NCBI RefSeq assembly: GCF_050729195.1
Contig: NZ_JBOHKS010000262.1
Location: 17,972-81,971 of the forward strand
Length of the DNA stretch: 64,000 nucleotides
DNA from: Hypericibacter sp050729195
GTDB taxonomy: Bacteria > Pseudomonadota > Alphaproteobacteria > Dongiales > Dongiaceae
Direction: 5' to 3'
The notes beneath the pieces were generated by a model. The model searched no databases and was not told where the DNA came from. It was given only the letters and a program-made list of their open reading frames with translations. Positions 34,267 to 41,778 of the stretch are shown piece by piece. Each line of letters starts with the position of its first letter. Position 1 is the stretch's first letter. The translations under genes were made by a program, and so were the position numbers.

Positions 34267-34995
34267 ATGACCGTTACGATCAATTGCGATATGGGCGAAG
34301 CCTACGGCATCTACCGGTTGGGCGATGACGAAGCCTGCATGCCCTATGTCACGCATGTGAACATTGCCTGCGGCTTTCACGCCTCGGACCCCATGGTGAT
34401 GTGGAAAACGGTCGCGGCGGCGAAGCGCCACGGCCTCAAGATCGGCGCGCATCCCGGGCTGGCCGACCGGGAAGGGTTCGGCCGGCGCGAGATCAAGCTG
34501 TCGCGAAAGGAGGTCGCTGCCCTGGTCCTCTACCAAGTCGGTGCGCTGCAGGCCTTTCTCGATGCCGAGGATATACCGATGTCGCATATCAAGCCGCATG
34601 GCGCGCTCTTCGGCATGGCGCAGAAGAATGAGGCCGTTGCCAACGGTATTGCCGATGCGGCCCTGGCCTTGAAGCTGCCGGTAATCGGCTATGCCAATTG
34701 CGTCATGTCCGATGTCTTCACGCAGCGCGGTGTGGAGTTCAGCTGTGAATTCTATGCCGACCTCGACTATGACGGCGAGGGCCGGCAGGTGATCACCATG
34801 ACGCATGATCCGGTTGCACCCGAAGCCGCCGCGCAGAAAGTCATGCGCGCGATTCGCGAAGGGAAGACACGGGCGCTCGATGGCAAGGATGTTTCCGTCG
34901 TCGCCGACACGATCTGTGTCCATAGCGACACGCCGGGTGCCGTGGCCGTGGCCAAGGCGGTTCATGCGGCCGTGAAGGATCAACTCGCGCACTGA
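34267..34995 (+). CDS. pxpA: 5-oxoprolinase subunit A (LamB/YcsF family)
   Basis: A 242-residue LamB/YcsF protein with the family start INCDMGEAYG, NIACGFHASDP, GAHPGLADREGFGRR and HIKPHGALF, and a late VHSDTPGA block. With PxpB and PxpC it forms the ATP-dependent bacterial 5-oxoprolinase that opens pyroglutamate to glutamate. The start is the ATG at 34267; the long frame from 33484 is antisense to the regulator and is rejected. pxpB follows 43 bases later. Length is normal for the family. Confidence 0.93.
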   Translation: MTVTINCDMGEAYGIYRLGDDEACMPYVTHVNIACGFHASDPMVMWKTVAAAKRHGLKIGAHPGLADREGFGRREIKLSRKEVAALVLYQVGALQAFLDAEDIPMSHIKPHGALFGMAQKNEAVANGIADAALALKLPVIGYANCVMSDVFTQRGVEFSCEFYADLDYDGEGRQVITMTHDPVAPEAAAQKVMRAIREGKTRALDGKDVSVVADTICVHSDTPGAVAVAKAVHAAVKDQLAH

Positions 34996-35038
34996 GTTCG
35001 CGCGGGTCAAAGGGGATGCCGCTGAGCGAGGCCGTCCG

Positions 35039-35917
35039 ATGATCTATGACCGGCCCAGATTTGCACCTGGGGGCGACCGCATCATCGAGTTTGAGCTCGG
35101 TGACGAGATGAGCTTCGAGCTGAATTTTCTGGTCCATACGCTGGCGAACCGGATCCGCGAGAGCCGCGTCAGGGGCGTGGTCGAACTCATTCCCGAGATG
35201 GCCTCGATCCAGGTCTCCTATGACCCGGATTTGATCTCGTATCGCGATCTGACGGAAGAGCTGCTGATGCTGCGCGCCTCGATCGGCGATCTCAGCTCGC
35301 TTGAGCTGACGAGCCGTCTCTACTATGTGCCGATCCTCTATTTCGACCCCTGGACCCGCGAGTGCACCGAGGATTATCGCACCAAGCTCGCGGACAAGGA
35401 GCCGGACCCGGATCTGCTGGTGCGGATGAACGGCCTCAAGGATCGCGCCCATCTCAAGCAGGTGCATTCCGGCACGGAATATTGGGTGGCAGCGCTGGGC
35501 TTCTGGCCTGGACTCTGCTCGCTCATGCCGCTCGATCCCCGCTGCCGCCTGACGGCGCCCAAATACAATCCACCGCGGACCTGGACGCCCAAGGGCACCA
35601 TCGGGCTCGGTGGCGCGCTGACTTGCATCTATCCGGACCAGACGCCCGGCGGCTACCAGATCTTCGCGCGCACGCCGATGCCGATCTGGGACCGGTTGCA
35701 GCGGCTGAAGGCCTTCAAATCGAGCCTGGCCTTGTTCAAGGCGGGTGATCGCGTGCGCTTCGTTCCAGTCGATCGCGCGGAATATGACGAGATCGCCGCG
35801 CGTGTCGACGATGGCAGCTACGAGCATCAGTTCGCCGACTACCAGAAATTCTCCATCCGCGGCTACCAGTCCTGGCTGGCCGAAATCGCGCCGCCGCAGC
35901 GGGAAGCCGCGCAATGA
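35039..35917 (+). CDS. pxpB: 5-oxoprolinase subunit B (AHS1/KipI family)
   Basis: A 292-residue allophanate-hydrolase-subunit-1-type protein. Core blocks include VRGVVELIPEMASIQVSYDP, EYWVAALGFWPGLCSLMPLDP and GGALTCIYPDQTPGGYQIFARTP. It is longer than the compact KipI-type proteins (about 240 residues). The extra sequence lies at both ends and in a charged insertion around residues 105-140 (TRECTEDYRTKLADKEPDPD). It acts with PxpA and PxpC and overlaps PxpC by four bases. Confidence 0.9.
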   Translation: MIYDRPRFAPGGDRIIEFELGDEMSFELNFLVHTLANRIRESRVRGVVELIPEMASIQVSYDPDLISYRDLTEELLMLRASIGDLSSLELTSRLYYVPILYFDPWTRECTEDYRTKLADKEPDPDLLVRMNGLKDRAHLKQVHSGTEYWVAALGFWPGLCSLMPLDPRCRLTAPKYNPPRTWTPKGTIGLGGALTCIYPDQTPGGYQIFARTPMPIWDRLQRLKAFKSSLALFKAGDRVRFVPVDRAEYDEIAARVDDGSYEHQFADYQKFSIRGYQSWLAEIAPPQREAAQ

Positions 35918-36888
35918 TCGGCGTCGTTGCCCCTGGCCTGGAGACCTCGGTGCAGGATCTGCCCGGTCGGATCGGTTATTGGGAGCAGGGGTTCCCACCT
36001 TCGGGGCCGATGGATTCCTGGTCATTCCGATTGGCCAATCTCCTGGTGGGCAATGAGGCGGAATCGGCGGCGCTGGAATGCCAGTTCATCGGGCCCTCGC
36101 TGCGTTTCGACAGGGCCACGGTGATCGCTGTGACCGGCGCCGATATGAAGCCGAAGCTCGACGGCGAGCCGATCGAGAACTGGACCAGCGTCCCCGTCCA
36201 GCCGGGGCAGGTGCTGACATTGGGATCGGCTGCGGTGGGGGCCCGCGCCTATATCGCGATTGCCGGTGGGATCGACACGCCGCCGGTGCTGGGCTCGCGG
36301 TCGACCTTCCACATGGCCGGCGTGGGTGGGGTGGAGGGCTACGCGGTCAAGGCCGGCCAGTCGCTGCCGGTGGGCAAGGGCAGAGCCGTGCCGCGGCGCA
36401 AGGTCCGTCCGGATCACCGGCCTGACATCCGGGCGCGGCGCGATTGGCAGATCGAGGTCGTCCGCGGGCCCAATGACGACTGGATCGACGAGGAGGGCCA
36501 TCACCGGTTCTTTGCCAGCGACTGGAAGCTGCAGGCCAAGAGTAACAGGACAGGCCTGCGCCTGACCGGGCCGGAGTTCACCTTCGCACCGCGCGCCTAC
36601 GACAAGCGCCCGGAACATGGGCAGCACCCTTCGAATATACTGGATCACGGCTATCCCCTGGGGGCCATCAACCTGGCTGGCCAGACGCCGATCATCCTGG
36701 TGAACGATGCCCCCAGCACCGGGGGGTTCATCAATCCTTACACCGTGCCAACGGCGACATTTTGGAAACTGGCCCAATCGCGGCCTGGCGATATATACAG
36801 GTTCACCGAAATCGACATCGAGGCGGCCCAGGCCCTGCGCCGGCGGCTCGATCGTCTCTGCAGCCTTGATAGCCTGGAACCGATGTGA
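35914..36888 (+). CDS. pxpC: 5-oxoprolinase subunit C (AHS2 family)
   Basis: A 324-residue AHS2-domain protein starting GVVAPGLETSVQDLPGRIGYWEQGFPPSGPMD, the hallmark N terminus of the subunit that completes 5-oxoprolinase or allophanate-hydrolase-like complexes. Further family blocks are SRSTFHMAGVGG and the NDAPSTGGFINPYTV segment. It overlaps pxpB by ATGA at 35914-35917. The gene order A-B-C without a kipR-type gene differs from Bacillus; here a GntR/FCD regulator stands upstream instead. Confidence 0.92.
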   Translation: MIGVVAPGLETSVQDLPGRIGYWEQGFPPSGPMDSWSFRLANLLVGNEAESAALECQFIGPSLRFDRATVIAVTGADMKPKLDGEPIENWTSVPVQPGQVLTLGSAAVGARAYIAIAGGIDTPPVLGSRSTFHMAGVGGVEGYAVKAGQSLPVGKGRAVPRRKVRPDHRPDIRARRDWQIEVVRGPNDDWIDEEGHHRFFASDWKLQAKSNRTGLRLTGPEFTFAPRAYDKRPEHGQHPSNILDHGYPLGAINLAGQTPIILVNDAPSTGGFINPYTVPTATFWKLAQSRPGDIYRFTEIDIEAAQALRRRLDRLCSLDSLEPM

Positions 36889-36951
36889 CGAGGTCCCGCC
36901 GGGCCCTCGGAAACCCAGACCCTACTCAAACCCTCGAACTGGACCCACCCG

Positions 36952-38328
36952 ATGGATACCATTCCGAATTCCCCCGCCGCCCGCGACATCGCCTATTTCT
37001 TCCATCCGGTGACGAATGCGCGCCGGCATGAGCAGGTCGGCCCGCGCATCATCGAGCGCGGCAAGGGCATCTATGTCTATGACGACCAGGGCAACGAATA
37101 TATCGAGGCGCTGGCCGGGCTTTGGAGCGTCGCGATCGGGTTCGGCGAGCCGCGGCTGGCGAAGGCGGCGGCGGCGCAGATGGAGAAGCTGCCCTATTAC
37201 CACTCCTTCAGCCACAAATCGCATATGCCGGGCATCGAGCTCTCGGAGCGCCTCGTCAAGATGGCGCCCGTCAAGATGTCGAAGGTCTTCTATACCAACT
37301 CCGGCTCCGAGGCGAACGACACCGCCATCAAGCTGGTCTGGTACTACAACAACGCGATCGGCCGCCCGAAAAAGAAGAAGATCATCTCGCGCATCAAGGC
37401 CTATCACGGGATCACGATCGCCTCGGGCAGCCTGACGGGCCTGCCGCTCAATCACCGCGATTTCGACCTGCCGATCGCCAACATCCTGCACACCTCCTGC
37501 CCGCACTATTACCGCTTCGGGCGCGACGGAGAGAGCGAGGAGGATTTCGCGACGCGCATGGCCCAGGACCTCGAGGATCTGATCCTGCGCGAGGGCCCCG
37601 ACACGGTGGCGGCCTTCATCGGCGAGCCGCTGATGGGGGCGGGCGGCGTGATCGTGCCGCCCAAGACCTATTGGGAGAAGATCCAGAAGGTCTGCCGCAA
37701 ATACGACCTGCTGATCATCGCCGACGAGGTCATCAACGGCTTCGGGCGCACCGGCAAGACCTTTGCCTGCGAAACCTTCAACATCAAGCCGGACATGATG
37801 GTGCTGTCGAAGGCGATCACCTCCTCCTATCAGCCGCTGGCGGCGATCCTGTTCACCGACGCCATCTATCAGGCGGTGGCCGACAACAGCAACAAGATCG
37901 GATCCTTCGGCCATGGCTTCACCGCCAGCGCACACCCGGTCGTGCTCGCGGTGGCGATGGAGAATCTCAACATCATCGAGGAGCGCAAGCTGATCCAGAA
38001 TGCGGCGGCGATGGCGCCGGTGCTGCAGAACGGCTTGCGGCGCCTCAGCGATCATCCGCTGGTGGGCGAGGTGCGCGGCATGGGGCTCATCGCCGCGGTC
38101 GAGCTGGTGGCGGACAAGGCGACCAAGAAGCCGTTCGATCCGATCGGCAAGGTGGGAAGCTGGGTCTTCGAGCGCGCCCATGACCACGGGCTCATCATCC
38201 GCGCCATCGGCGACAGCATCGCCTTCTGCCCGCCGCTCATCATCGATGCGGCGCAGATCGAGGAGATGATCAGCCGCTTCCGCAAGACGCTCGACGACGC
38301 GCAAGCCTGGCTCCGTCAGCAGGGATGA
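36952..38328 (+). CDS. Class III aminotransferase (omega-aminotransferase type)
   Basis: A 458-residue fold-type I PLP enzyme of class III. The PLP lysine is Lys287 in VLSKAITSSYQPL; the IIADEVINGFGRTG block supplies the cofactor-binding Asp; SGSEANDTAIKL is the phosphate-side motif. The size and pattern fit omega-amino acid:pyruvate or diamine aminotransferases. It starts 63 bases after pxpC and overlaps the next gene by ATGA at 38325-38328. It might use an amine imported by the upstream polyamine-type system or feed the tartrate-dehydrogenase-like enzyme. The substrate is unresolved. Confidence 0.92.
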   Translation: MDTIPNSPAARDIAYFFHPVTNARRHEQVGPRIIERGKGIYVYDDQGNEYIEALAGLWSVAIGFGEPRLAKAAAAQMEKLPYYHSFSHKSHMPGIELSERLVKMAPVKMSKVFYTNSGSEANDTAIKLVWYYNNAIGRPKKKKIISRIKAYHGITIASGSLTGLPLNHRDFDLPIANILHTSCPHYYRFGRDGESEEDFATRMAQDLEDLILREGPDTVAAFIGEPLMGAGGVIVPPKTYWEKIQKVCRKYDLLIIADEVINGFGRTGKTFACETFNIKPDMMVLSKAITSSYQPLAAILFTDAIYQAVADNSNKIGSFGHGFTASAHPVVLAVAMENLNIIEERKLIQNAAAMAPVLQNGLRRLSDHPLVGEVRGMGLIAAVELVADKATKKPFDPIGKVGSWVFERAHDHGLIIRAIGDSIAFCPPLIIDAAQIEEMISRFRKTLDDAQAWLRQQG

Positions 38329-39395
38329 CAGCCCGACATCGCATCGCCGTCATCCCAGGCGACGGCATCGGCAAGGAGGTCGTGCCGGAAGGGATCCGCG
38401 TGCTCGATGCGGCGGGGCGCCGTTTCGGGATCGAATTCCGGTGGGATCACTTCGACTGGTCTTGCGAGACCTACCGCAAGACCGGCCGCATGATGCCGGA
38501 GGACGGGCTCCAGCAGATCGCGAAGCATGACGCGATCTTCCTGGGCGCCGTCGGCTTCCCCGGCGTTCCCGACCATGTCTCGCTCTGGGGCCTGCTGATC
38601 CCGATCCGCCGGACCTTCCAGCAATATGTGAATCTGCGCCCGGTGAAGCTGCTGCAGGGCGTGCGCTCGCCGCTGGCCGATGTGAAGCCCGGCGATGTCG
38701 ATTTCTGGATCGTGCGCGAGAACAACGAGGGCGAATATTCCGAGATCGGCGGCCGCCTCTTCGCCGGCACCGACCGCGAGATGGCGATGCAGGAAAGCGT
38801 CTTCACCCGCCATGGCGTGGACCGGATCCTGCGCTACGCCTTCGAGCTCGCCAAAACCCGTCCGGCCAAGCATGTGACCTCGGCCACCAAGTCCAACGGC
38901 ATCATCCATACCATGCCGTTCTGGGACGAGCGCTTCGCGGCGATGGCCAAGAGCTATCCGGCGGTCCGCGCCGACCAGTACCATGTCGATATCCTGACCG
39001 CGCATTTCGTGCGCAATCCGCAGCGCTTCGACGTGGTGGTCGGGAGCAATCTCTTCGGCGACATTCTTTCGGACCTGGGGCCAGCCATCGCGGGCACGAT
39101 CGGCATCGCGCCCTCGGCCAATCTCAATCCCGAGCGCGAGCATCCCTCGATGTTCGAGCCGGTCCATGGCTCGGCGCCCGACATCGCGGGCAAGGGCATC
39201 GCCAATCCGATCGGACAGATCTGGTCGGGCGCGATGATGCTGGAGCATCTGGGCCATGCCGAGGCGGCGGCCGCGGTCGAACGCGCCTTCGTTTCCGTCC
39301 TGGCCGCGAGCAACAACCTCACGCCCGACATGGGCGGCAAGGCCTCGACCCGGGAAATGGGGGAGGCGGTGGCCCGGGCGGTCGAGCAGGCGTGA
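38325..39395 (+). CDS. Tartrate dehydrogenase-like (isocitrate/isopropylmalate family) enzyme
   Basis: A 356-residue beta-decarboxylating dehydrogenase. It has IPGDGIGKEV at the N terminus, the substrate loop RENNEGEYSEIGG, the metal-binding SNLFGDILSDLGPAIAG and the NAD site MFEPVHGSAPDIAGKG. The FPGVPDHVSLWGLLIPIRR and NLRPVKLL pattern is that of tartrate dehydrogenase/D-malate dehydrogenase (TtuC/DmlA) rather than LeuB. It acts in the cytoplasm with NAD and Mn or Mg on tartrate, malate or a related hydroxy acid. It is translationally coupled to the aminotransferase. About 240 bases separate it from the next operon. Confidence 0.9.
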   Translation: MTARHRIAVIPGDGIGKEVVPEGIRVLDAAGRRFGIEFRWDHFDWSCETYRKTGRMMPEDGLQQIAKHDAIFLGAVGFPGVPDHVSLWGLLIPIRRTFQQYVNLRPVKLLQGVRSPLADVKPGDVDFWIVRENNEGEYSEIGGRLFAGTDREMAMQESVFTRHGVDRILRYAFELAKTRPAKHVTSATKSNGIIHTMPFWDERFAAMAKSYPAVRADQYHVDILTAHFVRNPQRFDVVVGSNLFGDILSDLGPAIAGTIGIAPSANLNPEREHPSMFEPVHGSAPDIAGKGIANPIGQIWSGAMMLEHLGHAEAAAAVERAFVSVLAASNNLTPDMGGKASTREMGEAVARAVEQA

Positions 39396-39634
39396 CCCCT
39401 CGCCAGGGGTGCCGCCAGGCCGAACCGCCACCCGGAACCGGTCTCACCGGATTGGGCCCAGAATCATGCCTAACCCCCGGAAATCCTGGGGGTCTGTCGG
39501 TCCTGACCCTGGCGCCCGCCAAAGTCCTCTACTAACATCGCTGCCGGTCTCACCGAGGGGCTCGACCCGGTTGTTCCTCCGGGGCCCGAAAAAGACAGCC
39601 CCCGGTCGAAACAGGGGAAGCAGGGTCGACAGCT
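39396..39634 (+). promoter_or_regulatory. Leader region of the ribose-type ABC operon
   Basis: No gene was seen. A short imperfect stem (CCCCC at 39474-39478 with GGGGG at 39488-39492) may end the upstream operon, but no T run follows. AGGGGAAGCAGGG (39613-39625) provides the ribosome-binding site for the TTG start at 39635. The promoter of the ABC operon should lie here, but no clear -35/-10 pair is evident. Confidence 0.4.
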
Positions 39635-40645
39635 TTGGCGCGAGTGAATCTCTTCAAGAACCTGTCTCAGGAGCGGATCGTCTTCGCGTTGGCGCTGGCC
39701 GTCTTCATCGCCTGCTCGATCGCGCTCCCGGGTTTTCTCCAGGCCGACAATCTGATCGCCATCGTGCGCAGCGTCAGCGTGCTGGGCATCCTCGCGGTCG
39801 GCATGGGAATCGTGATCATCGGGCGCGGCATCGACCTTTCGGCGGTCGCGATCATGGCGATGTCGGTCGCCTGGTATCTGCAGATGCTGCAGAACGGCGT
39901 GTCCGGCGGCGAGGCCCTGGCGCTGACCCTCGCCGGCGTCGTCGCCATCGGCCTCATCAACGGTTTCATGGTGGCCTATGCCGACGTGCCGGCGATCTTC
40001 GCGACCCTGGCCAGCGGCGCCTTCGTTTACGGTTTCTGCCGCTCGCAATTGATCGCGCAGGACGCGACCCCGGTGCCGGCGGGGAACTGGATCAACGAGC
40101 TCGGGCAACTGCCGAGCCGGATCGACCAGTTCGCCCAGATCAACCTGGGCGAGATCCCGGTCGAGGTGTTCATTTTCTCCGGTGCCGCCTTCCTGGCCTT
40201 CCTGTTCCTGCGCTTCACCAAATGGGGCCGCTACGTCTATCTGATGGGCGACAATTTCCTGGCGGCGCGCAACATGGGCATCCCGGTCCGGCCGATGACC
40301 GTGCTGCGCTACGTCATCTCCGCCCTGATCGCCTTCTCGGCCGGCATCCTCACGGCATCGAGCCTGCACAGCATCAATGTCCGCGTGGTCAATTCGACCC
40401 TGCTTTATGACGTGATCCTGGTGGTGGTGATCGGCGGCATCGGGCTTTCCGGCGGCAAGGGCGGCATGCGCAACGTCGTCGTCGGCGCCCTGCTGATCGG
40501 CATCATGCAGAACGCCATGACCATCCTGGACTTCTCCAACGTCTATCAGAACCTCATCAAATCGACGATCCTGCTGATCGCCATCATCGTGGACAGCCTG
40601 CTGAATCCACGCGACGAGCAAACGGCGCAGCAAGGCGACATCTGA
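39635..40645 (+). CDS. Ribose-type ABC permease (RbsC-like), first of two
   Basis: A 336-residue permease of the monosaccharide (RbsC/XylH) class with about ten hydrophobic segments. It has the GMGIVIIGRGIDLS block near residue 57, a GLINGFMVAY block and a late GGIGLSGGKGG motif. The start is taken as TTG at 39635, about 10 bases after a purine-rich site; GTG at 39644 is an alternative. A second, much longer permease lies downstream, so the channel is probably a heterodimer, unlike the classical RbsC homodimer. Confidence 0.9.
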   Translation: MARVNLFKNLSQERIVFALALAVFIACSIALPGFLQADNLIAIVRSVSVLGILAVGMGIVIIGRGIDLSAVAIMAMSVAWYLQMLQNGVSGGEALALTLAGVVAIGLINGFMVAYADVPAIFATLASGAFVYGFCRSQLIAQDATPVPAGNWINELGQLPSRIDQFAQINLGEIPVEVFIFSGAAFLAFLFLRFTKWGRYVYLMGDNFLAARNMGIPVRPMTVLRYVISALIAFSAGILTASSLHSINVRVVNSTLLYDVILVVVIGGIGLSGGKGGMRNVVVGALLIGIMQNAMTILDFSNVYQNLIKSTILLIAIIVDSLLNPRDEQTAQQGDI

Positions 40646-40690
40646 AGCGGGCACGCACAAAAGATCATCTGACAGGAAAGGGAGTGCATC

Positions 40691-41710
40691 ATGAAACTCA
40701 AGGGAATGCTGACTGCCGTCGCCCTGACGCTGCTGGGCACGGTGGCCGTCAATAGCGTGGCCAATGCCCAGGACGATGCGGGGCCGGCCGCTTATCAGAA
40801 GGCCTTGGAAGGCAAGCGCGTCGTGCTGGTGCCGATGGCGATGGGCTTCGACTTGGCCCAGGGCTGGTCGGCCTATCTGAAGCGCGAAGTCGAGGGTTGG
40901 GGCGGCACGTTCGAGACCCGCGATCCGAACTGGGACACCAGTGCGGGCGCCCAGGCCATCACCGACCTGATCTCCGGCAGCCAGAAGCCGGACGTGCTGG
41001 TGGTCCACTCGCCCGACCTCAACTCCTATTCCAAGCTGCTGAAGAAGGCGCAGAAGGATGGGATCTTTGTGGTCCTGATCGATAACCCGATGAACTATCC
41101 GGCCGACGCCTTCGTCGGCAGCGATTGGGATCGGCTGGGCCAGCTCGAGGCCGAAGCGGCTGTCACGGGCTGCGGCGAGAATTCCTCGAAGAAGATCGGC
41201 CTGGTGCAGGGCGACGCCGCCAACGCCTCCTCGATCTATCAGTATAACGGCATCATGAAGGTCCTGGCGAAGCACCCCGAATTCAAGGTGGTCGCAAAGC
41301 CGTTCTCGAACTGGGATCCGACCACGTCGCGCAACGTCACCACGACCATGCTGCAGCAGAATCCCGATATCTGCGCCATCATCGACTTCTGGGATGGTGA
41401 CGCGACGGGCGCTTCGGCCGCGATCCATGATGCCAAGCTCGACGGCAAGGTCTTCCTGGTGACGACCGGCGGCGGCGAGATGGTCGACTGCAAGGCGCTC
41501 GAGGACGGGACGTTCGGTGCCGTCGTCATGACCGATCTGGCCAACCAGTCGCGCGACATGAACGCGATCATCAAGTTCCTGCTGCAGAGCGGTCAGCCGG
41601 CGGGAACCTCCAAGACTTATATCTATACCTTGGAGAAGGCGACCACGAAGGCCGACCTGAAGCCGACCACCTGCTGGGACGTGAAGGCTCTGCAGGCCGG
41701 ACAGTACTGA
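40691..41710 (+). CDS. Ribose-type ABC substrate-binding protein
   Basis: A 339-residue periplasmic binding protein of the RbsB/family 4 group. The signal peptide ends after ANA near residue 26. The mature part shows KRVVLVPMAMGFDLAQGWSAY, DVLVVHSPDLNSYSKLLKKA and GLVQGDAANASSIYQ, typical of sugar-binding domains. A purine-rich site precedes the ATG. The gene is followed at once by a terminator-like hairpin before the fused permease gene. Two Cys pairs (GCGEN, DICAI, VDCKA, TTCWD) could make disulphides in the periplasm. The ligand is unknown. Confidence 0.9.
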   Translation: MKLKGMLTAVALTLLGTVAVNSVANAQDDAGPAAYQKALEGKRVVLVPMAMGFDLAQGWSAYLKREVEGWGGTFETRDPNWDTSAGAQAITDLISGSQKPDVLVVHSPDLNSYSKLLKKAQKDGIFVVLIDNPMNYPADAFVGSDWDRLGQLEAEAAVTGCGENSSKKIGLVQGDAANASSIYQYNGIMKVLAKHPEFKVVAKPFSNWDPTTSRNVTTTMLQQNPDICAIIDFWDGDATGASAAIHDAKLDGKVFLVTTGGGEMVDCKALEDGTFGAVVMTDLANQSRDMNAIIKFLLQSGQPAGTSKTYIYTLEKATTKADLKPTTCWDVKALQAGQY

Positions 41711-41725
41711 CGCATCTTCGATAAG

Positions 41726-41761
41726 GGGAGCGGCCGCGATAGGCCGGCCGCTCCCGCTTTT
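41726..41761 (+). terminator. Terminator/attenuator after the ribose-type binding-protein gene
   Basis: Perfect 10-bp arms GGGAGCGGCC (41726-41735) and GGCCGCTCCC (41746-41755) with a 10-base loop are followed by GCTTTT. The hairpin starts 16 bases after the stop and lies inside the operon, so partial read-through into the permease fusion gene is expected. Confidence 0.75.
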
Positions 41762-41778
41762 CCCAACCGGATCGGCTC

